DNA of 21,087 bases from contig CANHCD010000007.1 in NCBI GenBank assembly GCA_947458795.1, positions 1 through 21,087 on the forward strand, written 5' to 3'. Below the pieces are notes generated by a model. It was given only the letters and a program-made list of their open reading frames with translations. It was not told where the DNA came from and made no database searches. Positions 7,033 through 16,048 of the stretch are shown here, one piece after another. The first letter of the stretch is position 1; each line of letters opens with the position of its first letter. A program made the position numbers and the translations under genes. This stretch comes from Cyclobacteriaceae bacterium (GTDB lineage: Bacteria; Bacteroidota; Bacteroidia; Cytophagales; Cyclobacteriaceae).

Positions 7033-7063
7033 CAAAGTTACAATCTCCTAAACACCTTCGCAA
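7033..7063 (-). promoter_or_regulatory. Bacteroidota-type promoter of the ferredoxin gene
   Basis: On the minus strand TTG (7063-7061), 20-nt spacer, TAACTTTG (7040-7033). Both elements match the Bacteroidota consensus (TTG ... TAnnTTTG). The expected start point is about 10-15 nt before ATG 7013, giving a very short leader. This is the best-formed promoter in the window. Confidence 0.75.
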
Positions 7064-7130
7064 TAAAAAAGTTGTCACACTAATTAATTTAAATTTATTC
7101 CAAGGGCTTTTTTTTGGATACCTTTATAGA

Positions 7131-8165
7131 ATGAATTCAGATTTCACGCTTTCTGATCGAATTTCAGCCTTTGTTCAACTAGGAATTCGTCTTTCCAACA
7201 TTTCTGAGGAAGAGAAAATTCCTCTTTTTCAACAAGCAGAAAATCAAAATCCTTGGTTTACTCATCGCTCTTTGGAGCAAGCAATGGAAGGTATTCGAGT
7301 GATGTTGGAAGCTAAAGCCTTGGAAAAATGGCTTGCTCCCTACCCAGTTCTCGATCCAGTATCACCCAAGCAAGTAGGATTGATGCTTTCAGGGAATATT
7401 CCTGCAGTAGGCTTTCATGATATCCTCTCTGTATTGATTGCTGGCCATTCGGCAAGTATCAAACTAAGCTCTCAAGATGCTGCGCTGCCGCTTTGGCTGA
7501 TTCAGGAATTGAAAAGGATAGAACCTCGCTTTTCAGATCGGATTCAAATCGAAGAAATGCTGAAAAATAAGCAAGCCTACATCGCCACGGGCAGCGATAA
7601 TTCAGCAAGGTATTTCAACTATTACTTTGGGAAATACCCGCATTTGATCCGTTCCAACCGGACTTCTGTAGCCATTCTTCAAGGGGATGAATCTACGGCC
7701 GACATGCAGGCCTTGGGAGCCGATATTTTTGATTACTTCGGCCTTGGATGTAGAAATGTATCTAAGGTTTTTGTCAAAAATCAGGGGCAGCTAACTGACC
7801 TGCTCGATGCTCTTGAATCCTATTCTTGGGTAGGCAATCATCACAAGTACTTCAATAATTACGAGTACAATAAATCAATTTACTTGGTCAATCGTACGAC
7901 GCACTTAGACAATGGATTTCTACTGCTAAGGGAATCCACTGATTTGGTGTCTCCCATAGGGGTACTTTTTTATGAAATTTATGCTGACCAGCAAGAGCTA
8001 AAAGCGAAGTTGAAGGAACTGGATGCCAAGATTCAATGTGTGGTAGGGAATCTGACGGTGGAGCTTCCAGGAATTATTCCTTTTGGCCAAACACAATGCC
8101 CGCAACCTTGGGATTACGCAGATGGAGTGGATACACTTCAATTTCTCAGTGACCTAGGCGAATAG
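7131..8165 (+). CDS. LuxC-like acyl-CoA reductase
   Basis: A predicted 344-residue NADPH-dependent fatty acyl/acyl-CoA reductase of the LuxC family (aldehyde dehydrogenase superfamily), which converts acyl-thioesters to aldehydes through a cysteine acyl intermediate. Seen in the sequence: the cofactor-binding region LMLSGNIPAVGFHDILSVL with IKLSSQD nearby, and the probable catalytic Cys207 in FGLGCRNVSKVFVK. The ATG at 7131 starts MNSDFTLSDRISAF, matching the usual N-terminus; the frame opens earlier, at 7026, but that extension is AT-rich and overlaps the ferredoxin promoter. No lux luciferase genes are nearby, so luminescence is not implied. LuxC proteins are longer (about 480 residues), so this is the short Bacteroidota form. 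No canonical promoter is seen for this strand; TACCTTTA at 7119-7126 is one mismatch off but would give an almost leaderless message. Confidence 0.88.
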   Translation: MNSDFTLSDRISAFVQLGIRLSNISEEEKIPLFQQAENQNPWFTHRSLEQAMEGIRVMLEAKALEKWLAPYPVLDPVSPKQVGLMLSGNIPAVGFHDILSVLIAGHSASIKLSSQDAALPLWLIQELKRIEPRFSDRIQIEEMLKNKQAYIATGSDNSARYFNYYFGKYPHLIRSNRTSVAILQGDESTADMQALGADIFDYFGLGCRNVSKVFVKNQGQLTDLLDALESYSWVGNHHKYFNNYEYNKSIYLVNRTTHLDNGFLLLRESTDLVSPIGVLFYEIYADQQELKAKLKELDAKIQCVVGNLTVELPGIIPFGQTQCPQPWDYADGVDTLQFLSDLGE

Positions 8166-8299
8166 TCGCTGAGCTGCGCGTTAGATATCTTTCGATCCAA
8201 TTTTTCATTGAGTTTTGGTCTAGGCTAATTTGGTGTTTTACTTTCAATTGAGGCAACCCTGAAAGCGGAATGTTCGTTACCTTTTTTGTTGCTTTTTCC

Positions 8300-8307
8300 T
8301 ATATTTG
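8300..8307 (+). promoter_or_regulatory. Candidate -7 box for the aconitase gene
   Basis: TATATTTG matches TAnnTTTG exactly and lies 44 nt before the ATG at 8352. No TTG stands at the ideal upstream spacing (TTA at 8277-8279 is nearest), so strength is uncertain. Its location inside the open upstream part of the frame argues for starting the protein at 8352 and not 8286. Confidence 0.5.
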
Positions 8308-8351
8308 CAGTCGGAAATTTGAACCATTTACTTTATAAACTATACAAAACG

Positions 8352-10613
8352 ATGGCTTTTGATATCGAAATGATCAAAGAGGTCTATGCACAAACGCCTG
8401 GTCGCATTGCAGCGGCTAGAAAGGTGGTGGGCAAACCGCCTACATTGACTGAAAAAATTCTTTACGCCCACCTGACTGAAGGGGCTGCGAATCAGGCTTT
8501 TAAAAGAGGAACCTCCTATGTAGATTTTCAACCGGATCGAGTGGCGATGCAAGATGCTACCGCACAGATGGCCTTGTTGCAATTCATGCAGGCCGGTCGC
8601 TCTCAAGTTGCTGTACCTTCTACGGTGCACTGCGACCACTTGATTCAAGCGGAAATTGGCGCAGATAAAGATTTGAGCAAAGCAAAAGATAAAAACAAAG
8701 AGGTCTATGATTTCCTTGCCTCTGTATCTAATAAGTATGGCATTGGTTTTTGGAAGCCAGGTGCTGGAATTATCCACCAGGTAGTGTTGGAAAACTATGC
8801 TTTCCCAGGTGGAATGATGATTGGAACCGATTCCCATACCCCGAATGCAGGTGGTCTTGGGATGATTGCAATTGGTGTTGGTGGGGCAGATGCCTGTGAT
8901 GTGATGGCTGGATTGCCATGGGAACTGAAGTTTCCAAAATTGATCGGTGTGAAGTTGACAGGTAAGCTATCTGGTTGGACTGCCGCAAAAGATGTGATCT
9001 TGAAAGTTGCTGGAATCCTTACCGTGAAAGGTGGAACTGGCGCTATAGTTGAATATTTTGGTGAAGGAGCGCGTTCCCTTTCTGCTACAGGAAAAGGAAC
9101 CATCTGTAATATGGGTGCTGAGATTGGTGCGACGACTTCTATTTTTGGTTACGACGACAAATCTGCCGCCTACCTATCTGGTACAGGCCGTTCTGATATA
9201 GCAACCTTGGCCAATGGCATCGCTGAGCACTTGACTGGAGATCCTGAAGTCTATGCTCAGCCAGAATTGTACTTTGATCAGGTGATTGAAATCAATCTTT
9301 CTGAGTTGGAGCCACATGTTAATGGTCCATTTACACCAGATTTGGCTTGGCCGATTTCCAAATTCGCAGCTGCTGTAAGAGAAAACGGTTGGCCAGCAAA
9401 ATTGGATGTGGGTCTAATCGGATCTTGCACCAACTCTTCCTATGAAGATATCTCTAGAGCCGCTTCCTTGGCGCAGCAGGCTGTAGACAAAAAATTAGTA
9501 GCAAAATCTGAATACACCATCACTCCTGGTTCCGAGCAAGTTCGCTTTACAGTAGCCCGTGATGGATTTTTGGACACCTTCGACAAAATGGGGGGTGTGG
9601 TCCTTGCAAATGCCTGCGGGCCATGTATCGGACAGTGGGCAAGACATGGCGCTGAGAAACAAGAAAAGAACTCCATCATTACTTCCTTCAATCGGAATTT
9701 TGCAAAGCGTGCAGATGGAAATCCAAACACGCACGCCTTTGTGGCCTCTCCGGAGATTGTAACTGCGCTAGCCATTGCCGGTGACCTTACTTTCAACCCA
9801 CTTACGGATACCTTGACCAACTCTGAGGGCAACCAAGTTCGCTTGGAAGAGCCAAAAGGTTTGGAATTGCCAACCAAGGGTTTTGCTGTGGAAGATGCGG
9901 GCTATCAGGCTCCTGCTGCAGACGGATCTTCTGTACAGGTATTGGTATCGCCTACTTCTGACAGATTGCAGCTTTTGGATTCATTTACTGCTTGGGAGGG
10001 AGTTGATCTTAAAGGGTTGAAGTTGTTGATCAAGGCCAAAGGAAAATGTACTACTGACCACATTTCAATGGCGGGCCCTTGGTTGAAATACCGAGGCCAT
10101 TTGGACAACATCTCCAATAATATGCTTATCGGAGCGGTAAATGCCTTCAATGAAGCGACTAACTCGGTGAAAAACCAATTGACTGGTGCGTATGGTGAGG
10201 TACCAGCTACACAGCGTGCCTACAAAGCCGCCGGTATTGGTTCGATTGTCGTAGGAGATGAGAACTATGGGGAAGGTTCTTCCAGAGAGCATGCAGCCAT
10301 GGAACCTAGATTCCTAGGCGTTCGTGCAATCTTGGTGAAGTCCTTTGCTCGAATCCACGAGACCAACTTGAAGAAGCAGGGAATGCTTGCCTTGACGTTT
10401 GCGAACCCTGCAGACTACGACTTGATTCAAGAAAACGATGTGATCGATATTGTCGGCTTAACCAGCTTCGCTCCAGGCAAAGCTTTGGAGGTGGTCTTCC
10501 ACCATGCGGATGGAACTCAGGACAAAATAGCGGCTAACCATACCTACAATCAAGGTCAAATCGAATGGTTTAAGGCTGGAAGTGCCTTGAATTTGATCAA
10601 GGTAAAATCATAA
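8352..10613 (+). CDS. acn: Aconitate hydratase, mitochondrial-type
   Basis: A 753-residue TCA-cycle enzyme that interconverts citrate and isocitrate through cis-aconitate with a [4Fe-4S] cluster. The three cluster ligands are visible as Cys359 (GSCTNSSYED) and Cys422/Cys425 (NACGPCIGQW). Substrate-site segments include HCDHLIQAE and GTDSHTPNAGG, and the C-terminal swivel domain carries GEGSSREHAAMEPRFLG and SFARIHETNLKKQG. Length and motifs fit the mitochondrial-type aconitases and not the longer AcnA/IRP or the AcnB form. ATG 8352 (MAFDIEMIKEVY) is chosen over the earlier in-frame TTG at 8286, since the extra 22 residues overlap the candidate promoter. A strong terminator follows, so it is transcribed separately from the porin gene. 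Confidence 0.97.
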   Translation: MAFDIEMIKEVYAQTPGRIAAARKVVGKPPTLTEKILYAHLTEGAANQAFKRGTSYVDFQPDRVAMQDATAQMALLQFMQAGRSQVAVPSTVHCDHLIQAEIGADKDLSKAKDKNKEVYDFLASVSNKYGIGFWKPGAGIIHQVVLENYAFPGGMMIGTDSHTPNAGGLGMIAIGVGGADACDVMAGLPWELKFPKLIGVKLTGKLSGWTAAKDVILKVAGILTVKGGTGAIVEYFGEGARSLSATGKGTICNMGAEIGATTSIFGYDDKSAAYLSGTGRSDIATLANGIAEHLTGDPEVYAQPELYFDQVIEINLSELEPHVNGPFTPDLAWPISKFAAAVRENGWPAKLDVGLIGSCTNSSYEDISRAASLAQQAVDKKLVAKSEYTITPGSEQVRFTVARDGFLDTFDKMGGVVLANACGPCIGQWARHGAEKQEKNSIITSFNRNFAKRADGNPNTHAFVASPEIVTALAIAGDLTFNPLTDTLTNSEGNQVRLEEPKGLELPTKGFAVEDAGYQAPAADGSSVQVLVSPTSDRLQLLDSFTAWEGVDLKGLKLLIKAKGKCTTDHISMAGPWLKYRGHLDNISNNMLIGAVNAFNEATNSVKNQLTGAYGEVPATQRAYKAAGIGSIVVGDENYGEGSSREHAAMEPRFLGVRAILVKSFARIHETNLKKQGMLALTFANPADYDLIQENDVIDIVGLTSFAPGKALEVVFHHADGTQDKIAANHTYNQGQIEWFKAGSALNLIKVKS

Positions 10614-10634
10614 TTTAACCCAAATTAAACTGAA

Positions 10635-10666
10635 GCCGTAATGAGTAATTCATTACGGCTTTTTTT
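10635..10666 (+). terminator. Intrinsic terminator of the aconitase gene
   Basis: A perfect 10-bp stem, GCCGTAATGA (10635-10644) with TCATTACGGC (10650-10659), a 5-nt loop and seven T (10660-10666). It ends 14 nt before the porin ATG. Confidence 0.95.
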
Positions 10667-10680
10667 ACACCTAATATTCC

Positions 10681-11886
10681 ATGCGAAGGATTCTATTGTT
10701 GCGTCTACTAGTTACTTGCCTGAGCTTGGTGCTTTTTCAATCCGCTTTTGCACAAAATGAATCCGATGAGCGATCCCTGCTCCAAGTTCAAAAAGGCATA
10801 AGTTTTACAAAGGACTCCTTATACAGCCTAAATCTTCGGTTTCGCATGCAAAACCGAATTGGTTTTCGGACAGAAAGTGGAGAAGATTTAGGTTTTGAAC
10901 AGACGGATTTCCGAATTCGCAGGTTGCGGGTCCGATTAGATGGTTTCGTTTTCAATCCTCGAATTCAATACTACATCCAACTTGGGTTTTCAAAGTCAGA
11001 CATGGACTTAGATGGGGGAGAGGTAGCACAGCCGATTCGTGATGCAATTCTCTATTACCACTTTACTCCCAACTTTTACATCGGAATGGGACAAGCCAAA
11101 TTACCTGGAAACCGGGAGCGAGTTATTAGTTCTGGAAATTTGCAGTTCTCGGATCGATCCATTGCCAATGCATTTTTTACCCTAGATCGAGATTTTGGAG
11201 TTTTTGCCTACTACACTGTTCCTTCCAGTGGAAAGGCTGTATACCAACTGAAGGGAGCGATTAGTTCGGGTGAAGGAAGAAACCCTTCGGTAGGCGACCG
11301 TGGGCTAAGCTATACAGGAAGAATGGAAGTTTTGCCATTTGGAAAATTTGCCAATGGAGGGGATTATTCCGAAGGAGATTTAGAGTTGGAACCGCGCCCT
11401 AAACTTTCTATTGGTGCCAGTTACAATTTTAACGAGAGCGGTTCACGGGCTCGAGGACAGCTGGGCCCAGAATTATATCAAAAGAGAGATCAGCGGGTGT
11501 TTATTGCTGATTTGATATTGAAGTATAGGGGATGGGCCCTCTTGGGAGAGTATTTTTCTAGAAATGCTTCCAATCCCATCACCTCTAATCCAAATGGACT
11601 CCGCCAAGCAGTTTGGGTAGGTACTGGTCAAAACCTTCAGGTAAGTAAATTGATTTCCAAGCAGGGGGAATTGGCATTCCGCTATTCACAAATCATGCCC
11701 AAACAATCGATTCGAAACCTGGAAACGCAACGAGAGGAGACCACGCTTGGCTATACCCATTATGTAGGAGGTCACCGGGTGAAGTTGCAGGGAAATTTGG
11801 GTTATTCTTGGGCCAATAATCAAACGCTACTCAGCAAAACCTCAAACTACTGGTTTGGGCTTTTCCAGGTTGAATTTGGAATCTAA
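10681..11886 (+). CDS. OprO/OprP-type outer-membrane porin
   Basis: A predicted 401-residue exported beta-barrel. The first 25 residues (MRRILLLRLLVTCLSLVLFQ then SAFAQ) are a clear signal peptide. The mature protein alternates short beta-strands with aromatic residues, and includes the block DFRIRRLRVRLDGFVFNP with YYIQLGFSK and AILYYHFTPNFYIGMGQAKLP, typical of the phosphate-selective porin O/P superfamily (PF07396). It ends in a barrel strand with C-terminal aromatics (NYWFGLFQVEFGI). In Bacteroidota such porins carry anions or other small solutes; the substrate cannot be read from the sequence, and no pho-type genes are near. It lies downstream of the aconitase terminator, with no canonical promoter box seen in the 67-nt gap. 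Family is well supported. Confidence 0.88.
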   Translation: MRRILLLRLLVTCLSLVLFQSAFAQNESDERSLLQVQKGISFTKDSLYSLNLRFRMQNRIGFRTESGEDLGFEQTDFRIRRLRVRLDGFVFNPRIQYYIQLGFSKSDMDLDGGEVAQPIRDAILYYHFTPNFYIGMGQAKLPGNRERVISSGNLQFSDRSIANAFFTLDRDFGVFAYYTVPSSGKAVYQLKGAISSGEGRNPSVGDRGLSYTGRMEVLPFGKFANGGDYSEGDLELEPRPKLSIGASYNFNESGSRARGQLGPELYQKRDQRVFIADLILKYRGWALLGEYFSRNASNPITSNPNGLRQAVWVGTGQNLQVSKLISKQGELAFRYSQIMPKQSIRNLETQREETTLGYTHYVGGHRVKLQGNLGYSWANNQTLLSKTSNYWFGLFQVEFGI

Positions 11887-11915
11887 AGAGCCCTTTTCTT
11901 CTCTTAAATTGGTAG

Positions 11916-12848
11916 TTACAAGGCTCTGGCCTTAGTTAGGTATTTCTGCACCAAGTCCATGTCGGGATGACTGACTGCCAATTCTTCTAAATAGCTTAAG
12001 GCACTTACTTTGTCGCCATTTAGCGTGTAATAAATGCCTTTGTTTCGAAGTGCAAAGGGGTTTCTGGAATCCATCGCCAAACTTTGATTGATTAAAGCAA
12101 GACCTTCCTCCAATTGATTGAGATACAGTAGGTACAATCCGTGATTGTTGTAGAAATAGGCCTGTCGATTGTCTAAAGCGATTGCTTTTTCTACTGCTTT
12201 CACCGCCCCTGAGTAGTCCTTTTCCTCAAAGGAAATCATGGAGCGCAAGTTGTGTAGGTTAGGCTCAAGCGGATTTATCTCCTCTGACTTTTCCAACAGG
12301 GTTTTGGCGTCAGCATATTCTTTTTGATAAAAAAGTATCGTTGCTTGGTTCACCAAAAGATCTGAATTTTTAGGAGCTAATTCAGAAGCTTTTTGGAAGG
12401 ATTGTAGTGCTGCAGGATAGTTTTTGAGTTTCTCTTCGGTAAGGCCCACCAAAAAATAGGATCTCCAATCGGATGTATTTTGTGAGACCATTCGGTTTGC
12501 ATCTTCCTTTGCATTGTAGTTGGCACCAAGATCTAAGTAAGCCAAACCGCGCTGAAATACCGCATCTACGGAACTTGGGTTTTTCTGAATTGCCTTGCTA
12601 AAATCTTGAATGGCTTCCTCAAGTTGATTCAATTGAAGATGTGCCATCCCCTTGTTGTAGTAGGCATCACTAAAATTGGAATCCAACGCAATCGCTTCTT
12701 CATAAAATCCCATAGCAGATTTGGGATCATTTTCTTCCATTTTCTCATTGCCTTTGAGCAGGAATCTGCCTTTTTTATCTTCAAGGGTATCACATCCCAT
12801 CCAAACGATTGGGATGAAAAAAAGAAGTTTACTGATCGGGTTTTTCAT
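11916..12848 (-). CDS. TPR-repeat lipoprotein
   Basis: A 310-residue lipoprotein. MKNPISKLLFFIPIVWMGC forms a lipoprotein signal with Cys19 as the modified residue and Asp at +2. The mature part is made of about eight tetratricopeptide repeats (from about residue 43 to the end), with recognisable units such as AYYNKGMAHLQLNQLEEAI, AVFQRGLAYLDLG and FYNNHGLYLLYLNQLEEGL. TPR proteins act as protein-interaction scaffolds; the partner is unknown. The start overlaps the end of the AI-2E permease gene by 20 nt in a different frame, so the two are almost certainly co-transcribed and may be coupled. It is the last gene of the minus-strand group and ends tail-to-tail with the porin 30 nt away, without a clear terminator. 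No function beyond scaffold can be assigned. Confidence 0.85.
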   Translation of the reverse strand: MKNPISKLLFFIPIVWMGCDTLEDKKGRFLLKGNEKMEENDPKSAMGFYEEAIALDSNFSDAYYNKGMAHLQLNQLEEAIQDFSKAIQKNPSSVDAVFQRGLAYLDLGANYNAKEDANRMVSQNTSDWRSYFLVGLTEEKLKNYPAALQSFQKASELAPKNSDLLVNQATILFYQKEYADAKTLLEKSEEINPLEPNLHNLRSMISFEEKDYSGAVKAVEKAIALDNRQAYFYNNHGLYLLYLNQLEEGLALINQSLAMDSRNPFALRNKGIYYTLNGDKVSALSYLEELAVSHPDMDLVQKYLTKARAL

Positions 12849-13929
12849 CTTGCGGGGGTTCAGGTTTTTTTTCCTTTACTTCTTCGCCCAAGAGCAAAGC
12901 GTAAGGTTTGGTAGAATCGGAAAGGTCAAAAATTTCACGGAGGATGGCTAGGATAGGGATTATCAAAATCATTCCAGCAACCCCCCAAATAGAGGCACCT
13001 AGTAGGAGTCCTAGAAAGGTGAGGAATGCATTCAAATTGACTTGACTACCCACAATCTTTGGAGTTAGGAAATTTCCTTCCAAAAGTTGAATGGCTTGAT
13101 ATGCCGCGAGAATTAACAAAGGTGAGAGCAAATTGTCCATCGTCAATAGGGCATAGCTCATGGGGAGTAAAGCACCAATAAATGGACCCACATAGGGGAT
13201 GATATTTAAAATGGCGCCTATAATCCCGAAAAATACCGCATGCTCTACTCCAATTAGGGAATAAGCCGTGATATTGAGTATTCCAAGAATCACCATTACC
13301 TTGCCCACCCCTGAGATGTAGTTCAACACCACTTTCCGTAAGCGGATTAGTTGTGACTTAACTTCGGATGGATCAGCATCTCGAAAAATGGAGATGAGTA
13401 CGTTTACCAAGTGATCCCGATAGAGTAAAAAGAAAAACATAAATACTGGAATCAATATCAGGCTGCTCAAAGATCCGATGGCATTGATTGCGTAAGCAGA
13501 AATACTGCTGCTATTTTTATTGAGTAGACCAAGAAGCGCATCCGGATCCAATTGGTCTGCCAGTTTCTGTTGAAAACCGAGTTGTGAGCTTGTAAACTGG
13601 TCAACTTGTTGGATAAGTGTAGTAATCCGTACCGATACATCTGCAAAGTCTGTAGAAAAACTAATCAAGTTACTAACAATAAAACTTAGCAAACCGGCCA
13701 CTAGGCCTACCATGAGCACCAGAGAAATAAGGCTTGAAAGTACCCTCGGAAACCGGTACCGCTCTAAAAACAAGCTCATTGGGGTAAAAAGCACCGCGAA
13801 AAACGCAGCCAAGGCCAAGGGAATAAGAATCGACTTACCAATGATGAGAATAAAAATCACCACAATCAACAAGGATAAAACCGCCAAGGCCTTGAGGTAC
13901 GGTGGGAGCTGTAGGGTTTTAGTAGCCAT
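12829..13929 (-). CDS. AI-2E family transporter (permease), copy 2
   Basis: A 366-residue inner-membrane protein of the AI-2E family. N-terminal helices (about 13-80, IVVIFILIIGKSILIPLALA) precede a soluble domain (about 85-150) and a C-terminal helix bundle with the family signature NIIPYVGPFIGALLP. It ends with a charged tail, EEVKEKKPEPPQDEKPDQ. It shares the fold but not close sequence with the copy at 4814-5908, so this is an old paralogue and not a recent duplication. ATG 13929 starts 37 nt after the M3 peptidase stop, and the TPR gene starts inside its 3' end, so the three genes look like an operon. Substrate unknown. Confidence 0.92.
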   Translation of the reverse strand: MATKTLQLPPYLKALAVLSLLIVVIFILIIGKSILIPLALAAFFAVLFTPMSLFLERYRFPRVLSSLISLVLMVGLVAGLLSFIVSNLISFSTDFADVSVRITTLIQQVDQFTSSQLGFQQKLADQLDPDALLGLLNKNSSSISAYAINAIGSLSSLILIPVFMFFFLLYRDHLVNVLISIFRDADPSEVKSQLIRLRKVVLNYISGVGKVMVILGILNITAYSLIGVEHAVFFGIIGAILNIIPYVGPFIGALLPMSYALLTMDNLLSPLLILAAYQAIQLLEGNFLTPKIVGSQVNLNAFLTFLGLLLGASIWGVAGMILIIPILAILREIFDLSDSTKPYALLLGEEVKEKKPEPPQDEKPDQ

Positions 13930-13966
13930 AGAAATAAGCCCAAGTTCTGTTTTACAAATAGGTAAA

Positions 13967-16003
13967 TTACCCTAGTACCAATCCACTACGCTTAAGTAGG
14001 GCATCTGGTTTAGGATCTCGACCTCTAAATCGTGCATACAAGAGGGAAGGATGTTCAGATCCTCCCGCGGATAGAATGTTTTTTTCAAAGGAAATAGATG
14101 TTTCAAGGTCGAAAACCCCCTTTTCTAGAAATAATTCAAAGGCATCCGCATCTAGTACCTCAGCCCACTTGTAGCTGTAGTAGCCCGCAGCATAGCCTCC
14201 CTGAAAAATATGGGAGAAACTCGTGCTTATCCGAGTCACCTCCACCGAAGGCAGTAGTTCGGTTTCCTTTAAAACTTCATTTTCAAAGGCTTTGATGTCC
14301 TGAATTTGGTCAGGGTTTTGACTATGATAGGCCATGTCCAATAGCGCAAAACTCAGTTGACGAAGGGTCATGTAGCCTTGCTGGAAATTGGCGGCCTTCT
14401 TGATTTTTTCTACTAGATCTGCTGGAATAGCCTCTCCAGTTTGGTAATGATGTGCAAAAAGATCTAGGCATTCTTTTTCATAGCACCAGTTTTCAAAGAT
14501 TTGGGAAGGTAATTCCACAAAATCCCAAAATACGCTTGTGCCCGAGAGGCTTTCGTACACTCCTCGAGCCAGCATGCCATGGAGTGCATGTCCAAACTCA
14601 TGGAATAGCGTGGTGACCTCATTGAAGGTAAGCAGGCTAGGGCTGGTTTTGGTAGGCTTGGTGAAATTGCAAACAATGGAGACATGTGGTCGGTGATCTA
14701 CATTTCCTTCCTTAAATTGACCTCGGTAGGAGGTCATCCATGCTCCATTTCGTTTTCCAGGTCTTGGAAAAAAATCGGCATAAAAAACGGATAGAAAACG
14801 ATTTTCTCGATCGTAGACCTCATAAGCGGTTACCTCCGTATGGTAGACCGGAATTTTTGAATTGGCCACAAAGCGAAGGCCAAATAGGCGAGAAGCTGTT
14901 TCAAAGACGCCTGAAATCACATTTTCCAAGCTGAAATAGGGGCGGAGCAATTCCTCATCTAGCGCATACTTTTCTTTTTTCAGCAATTCAGAATAGTAGG
15001 CAAAATCCCATTTTTCTAGCACCGCCAATTGGTCAAGGTTCTTTGCTAGTGCAGCAACTTCTTTTACTTCAAGTTGCGCTTTGGGTTTGGCCTTTTCCAG
15101 AAGGGATTGGAGAAACTCTAGGACAGTAGCTGGACTTTTTGCCATGCGTTCCTCTAAGGTGAAGTGGGCATGACTTTCGTACCCCAAGAGCTTGGCCCGT
15201 TGCTGTTTTAAGGTGACTAGCTGCCGAATAATTTCTTGGTTGTCCAAGTCGTCTCCTTTGGCGCACTTTGTATTAAAAGCCATAAATAGCGTCTTTCGTA
15301 GGGCTCTATTTTTGGCATAGGTCATCACTGGAATGTAGGAAGGATAGTCTAGGGTAAATGCCCAACAGTCCGAATGCCCCCTTTCTTCTGCGAGCTGTGC
15401 AGCCGCATCCAAAGCCCCCTGAGGAAGGCCTTCGAGCTCGCTTAAATTATCGACTAGGTGCACAAATTTGTTGGTCTCGGCCAACACATGTTCTCCAAAT
15501 TGAAGACTAAGATGAGCCAGTTCCTGGTCAATTTTTCGCAGGGTATCTGCATCTATTTTTTCCAACTGGGCACCATTACGCACAAAGGATTTGTAGGTTT
15601 TCTCGAGGAGCGTTGTTTGCTCAGCAGTTAGGGAAAGATTCGCTCGTTGTTCAAAAACCTGTGAAATGCGTTGGAAAAGCTCCTGATCCAATAAAACATC
15701 ATTGGCATGTGCAGTTAGTAGCGGAGAGATCTCTCGGGCTAATTTTTGGATTTCATCGTTGGTCTCCGCTGAATTGAGGTTAAAAAAAATAGAAGAAATT
15801 ATTCCGAGCTGCTTCCCACTCTTTTCCAATGCCTCTACCGTATTTTCAAAGGTGGGGAGGTTTACCAATTTGATTGCCTCAATTTCTTTTTTTGCTTCCG
15901 CTATGGCTTCAATAAAAGCAGGTTGATAATGGCTGGGTAAAATCTCAGTAAAGGGAGCCGTCGAAAAAGGGGTGCTAAATGTGGAAAGTAAGGGATTGCT
16001 CAT
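13967..16003 (-). CDS. M3 family metallopeptidase (Dcp/oligopeptidase A-like)
   Basis: A 678-residue zinc peptidase that degrades short peptides in the cytoplasm. The zinc site is HEFGHALHG (His468, Glu469, His472), with the third ligand Glu497 in DFVELPSQIFENW, the standard thimet-oligopeptidase layout. No signal peptide is present. ATG 16003 (MSNPLLSTFSTPFSTAPF) is preferred over the upstream in-frame start at 16051, whose 16 extra residues overlap a TAATTTTG promoter box. Length agrees with E. coli Dcp and PrlC (about 680 residues); which of the two activities it has (dipeptidyl-carboxypeptidase or endo-oligopeptidase) cannot be decided here. First gene of the minus-strand group with the second AI-2E permease and the TPR lipoprotein. 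Confidence 0.95.
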   Translation of the reverse strand: MSNPLLSTFSTPFSTAPFTEILPSHYQPAFIEAIAEAKKEIEAIKLVNLPTFENTVEALEKSGKQLGIISSIFFNLNSAETNDEIQKLAREISPLLTAHANDVLLDQELFQRISQVFEQRANLSLTAEQTTLLEKTYKSFVRNGAQLEKIDADTLRKIDQELAHLSLQFGEHVLAETNKFVHLVDNLSELEGLPQGALDAAAQLAEERGHSDCWAFTLDYPSYIPVMTYAKNRALRKTLFMAFNTKCAKGDDLDNQEIIRQLVTLKQQRAKLLGYESHAHFTLEERMAKSPATVLEFLQSLLEKAKPKAQLEVKEVAALAKNLDQLAVLEKWDFAYYSELLKKEKYALDEELLRPYFSLENVISGVFETASRLFGLRFVANSKIPVYHTEVTAYEVYDRENRFLSVFYADFFPRPGKRNGAWMTSYRGQFKEGNVDHRPHVSIVCNFTKPTKTSPSLLTFNEVTTLFHEFGHALHGMLARGVYESLSGTSVFWDFVELPSQIFENWCYEKECLDLFAHHYQTGEAIPADLVEKIKKAANFQQGYMTLRQLSFALLDMAYHSQNPDQIQDIKAFENEVLKETELLPSVEVTRISTSFSHIFQGGYAAGYYSYKWAEVLDADAFELFLEKGVFDLETSISFEKNILSAGGSEHPSLLYARFRGRDPKPDALLKRSGLVLG

Positions 16004-16048
16004 GAAATCTATGGAGGTAATCAATTGATTTGATCTGGAATACAATCC

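Noticed and set aside
7131..8165. Bioluminescence (lux) operon
   Set aside because: Only a LuxC-like reductase is present; no luciferase, LuxD or LuxE gene is nearby.
8340..8837. 165-residue open frame on the minus strand inside the aconitase gene
   Set aside because: Antisense shadow of a well-supported gene; composition is unlike a protein and no family features are seen.
11887..11927. Inverted repeat AGAGCC ... GGCTCT between porin and TPR gene ends
   Set aside because: The arms are 6 nt with a loop of about 29 nt and no T-run in the expected place, too weak for a terminator.
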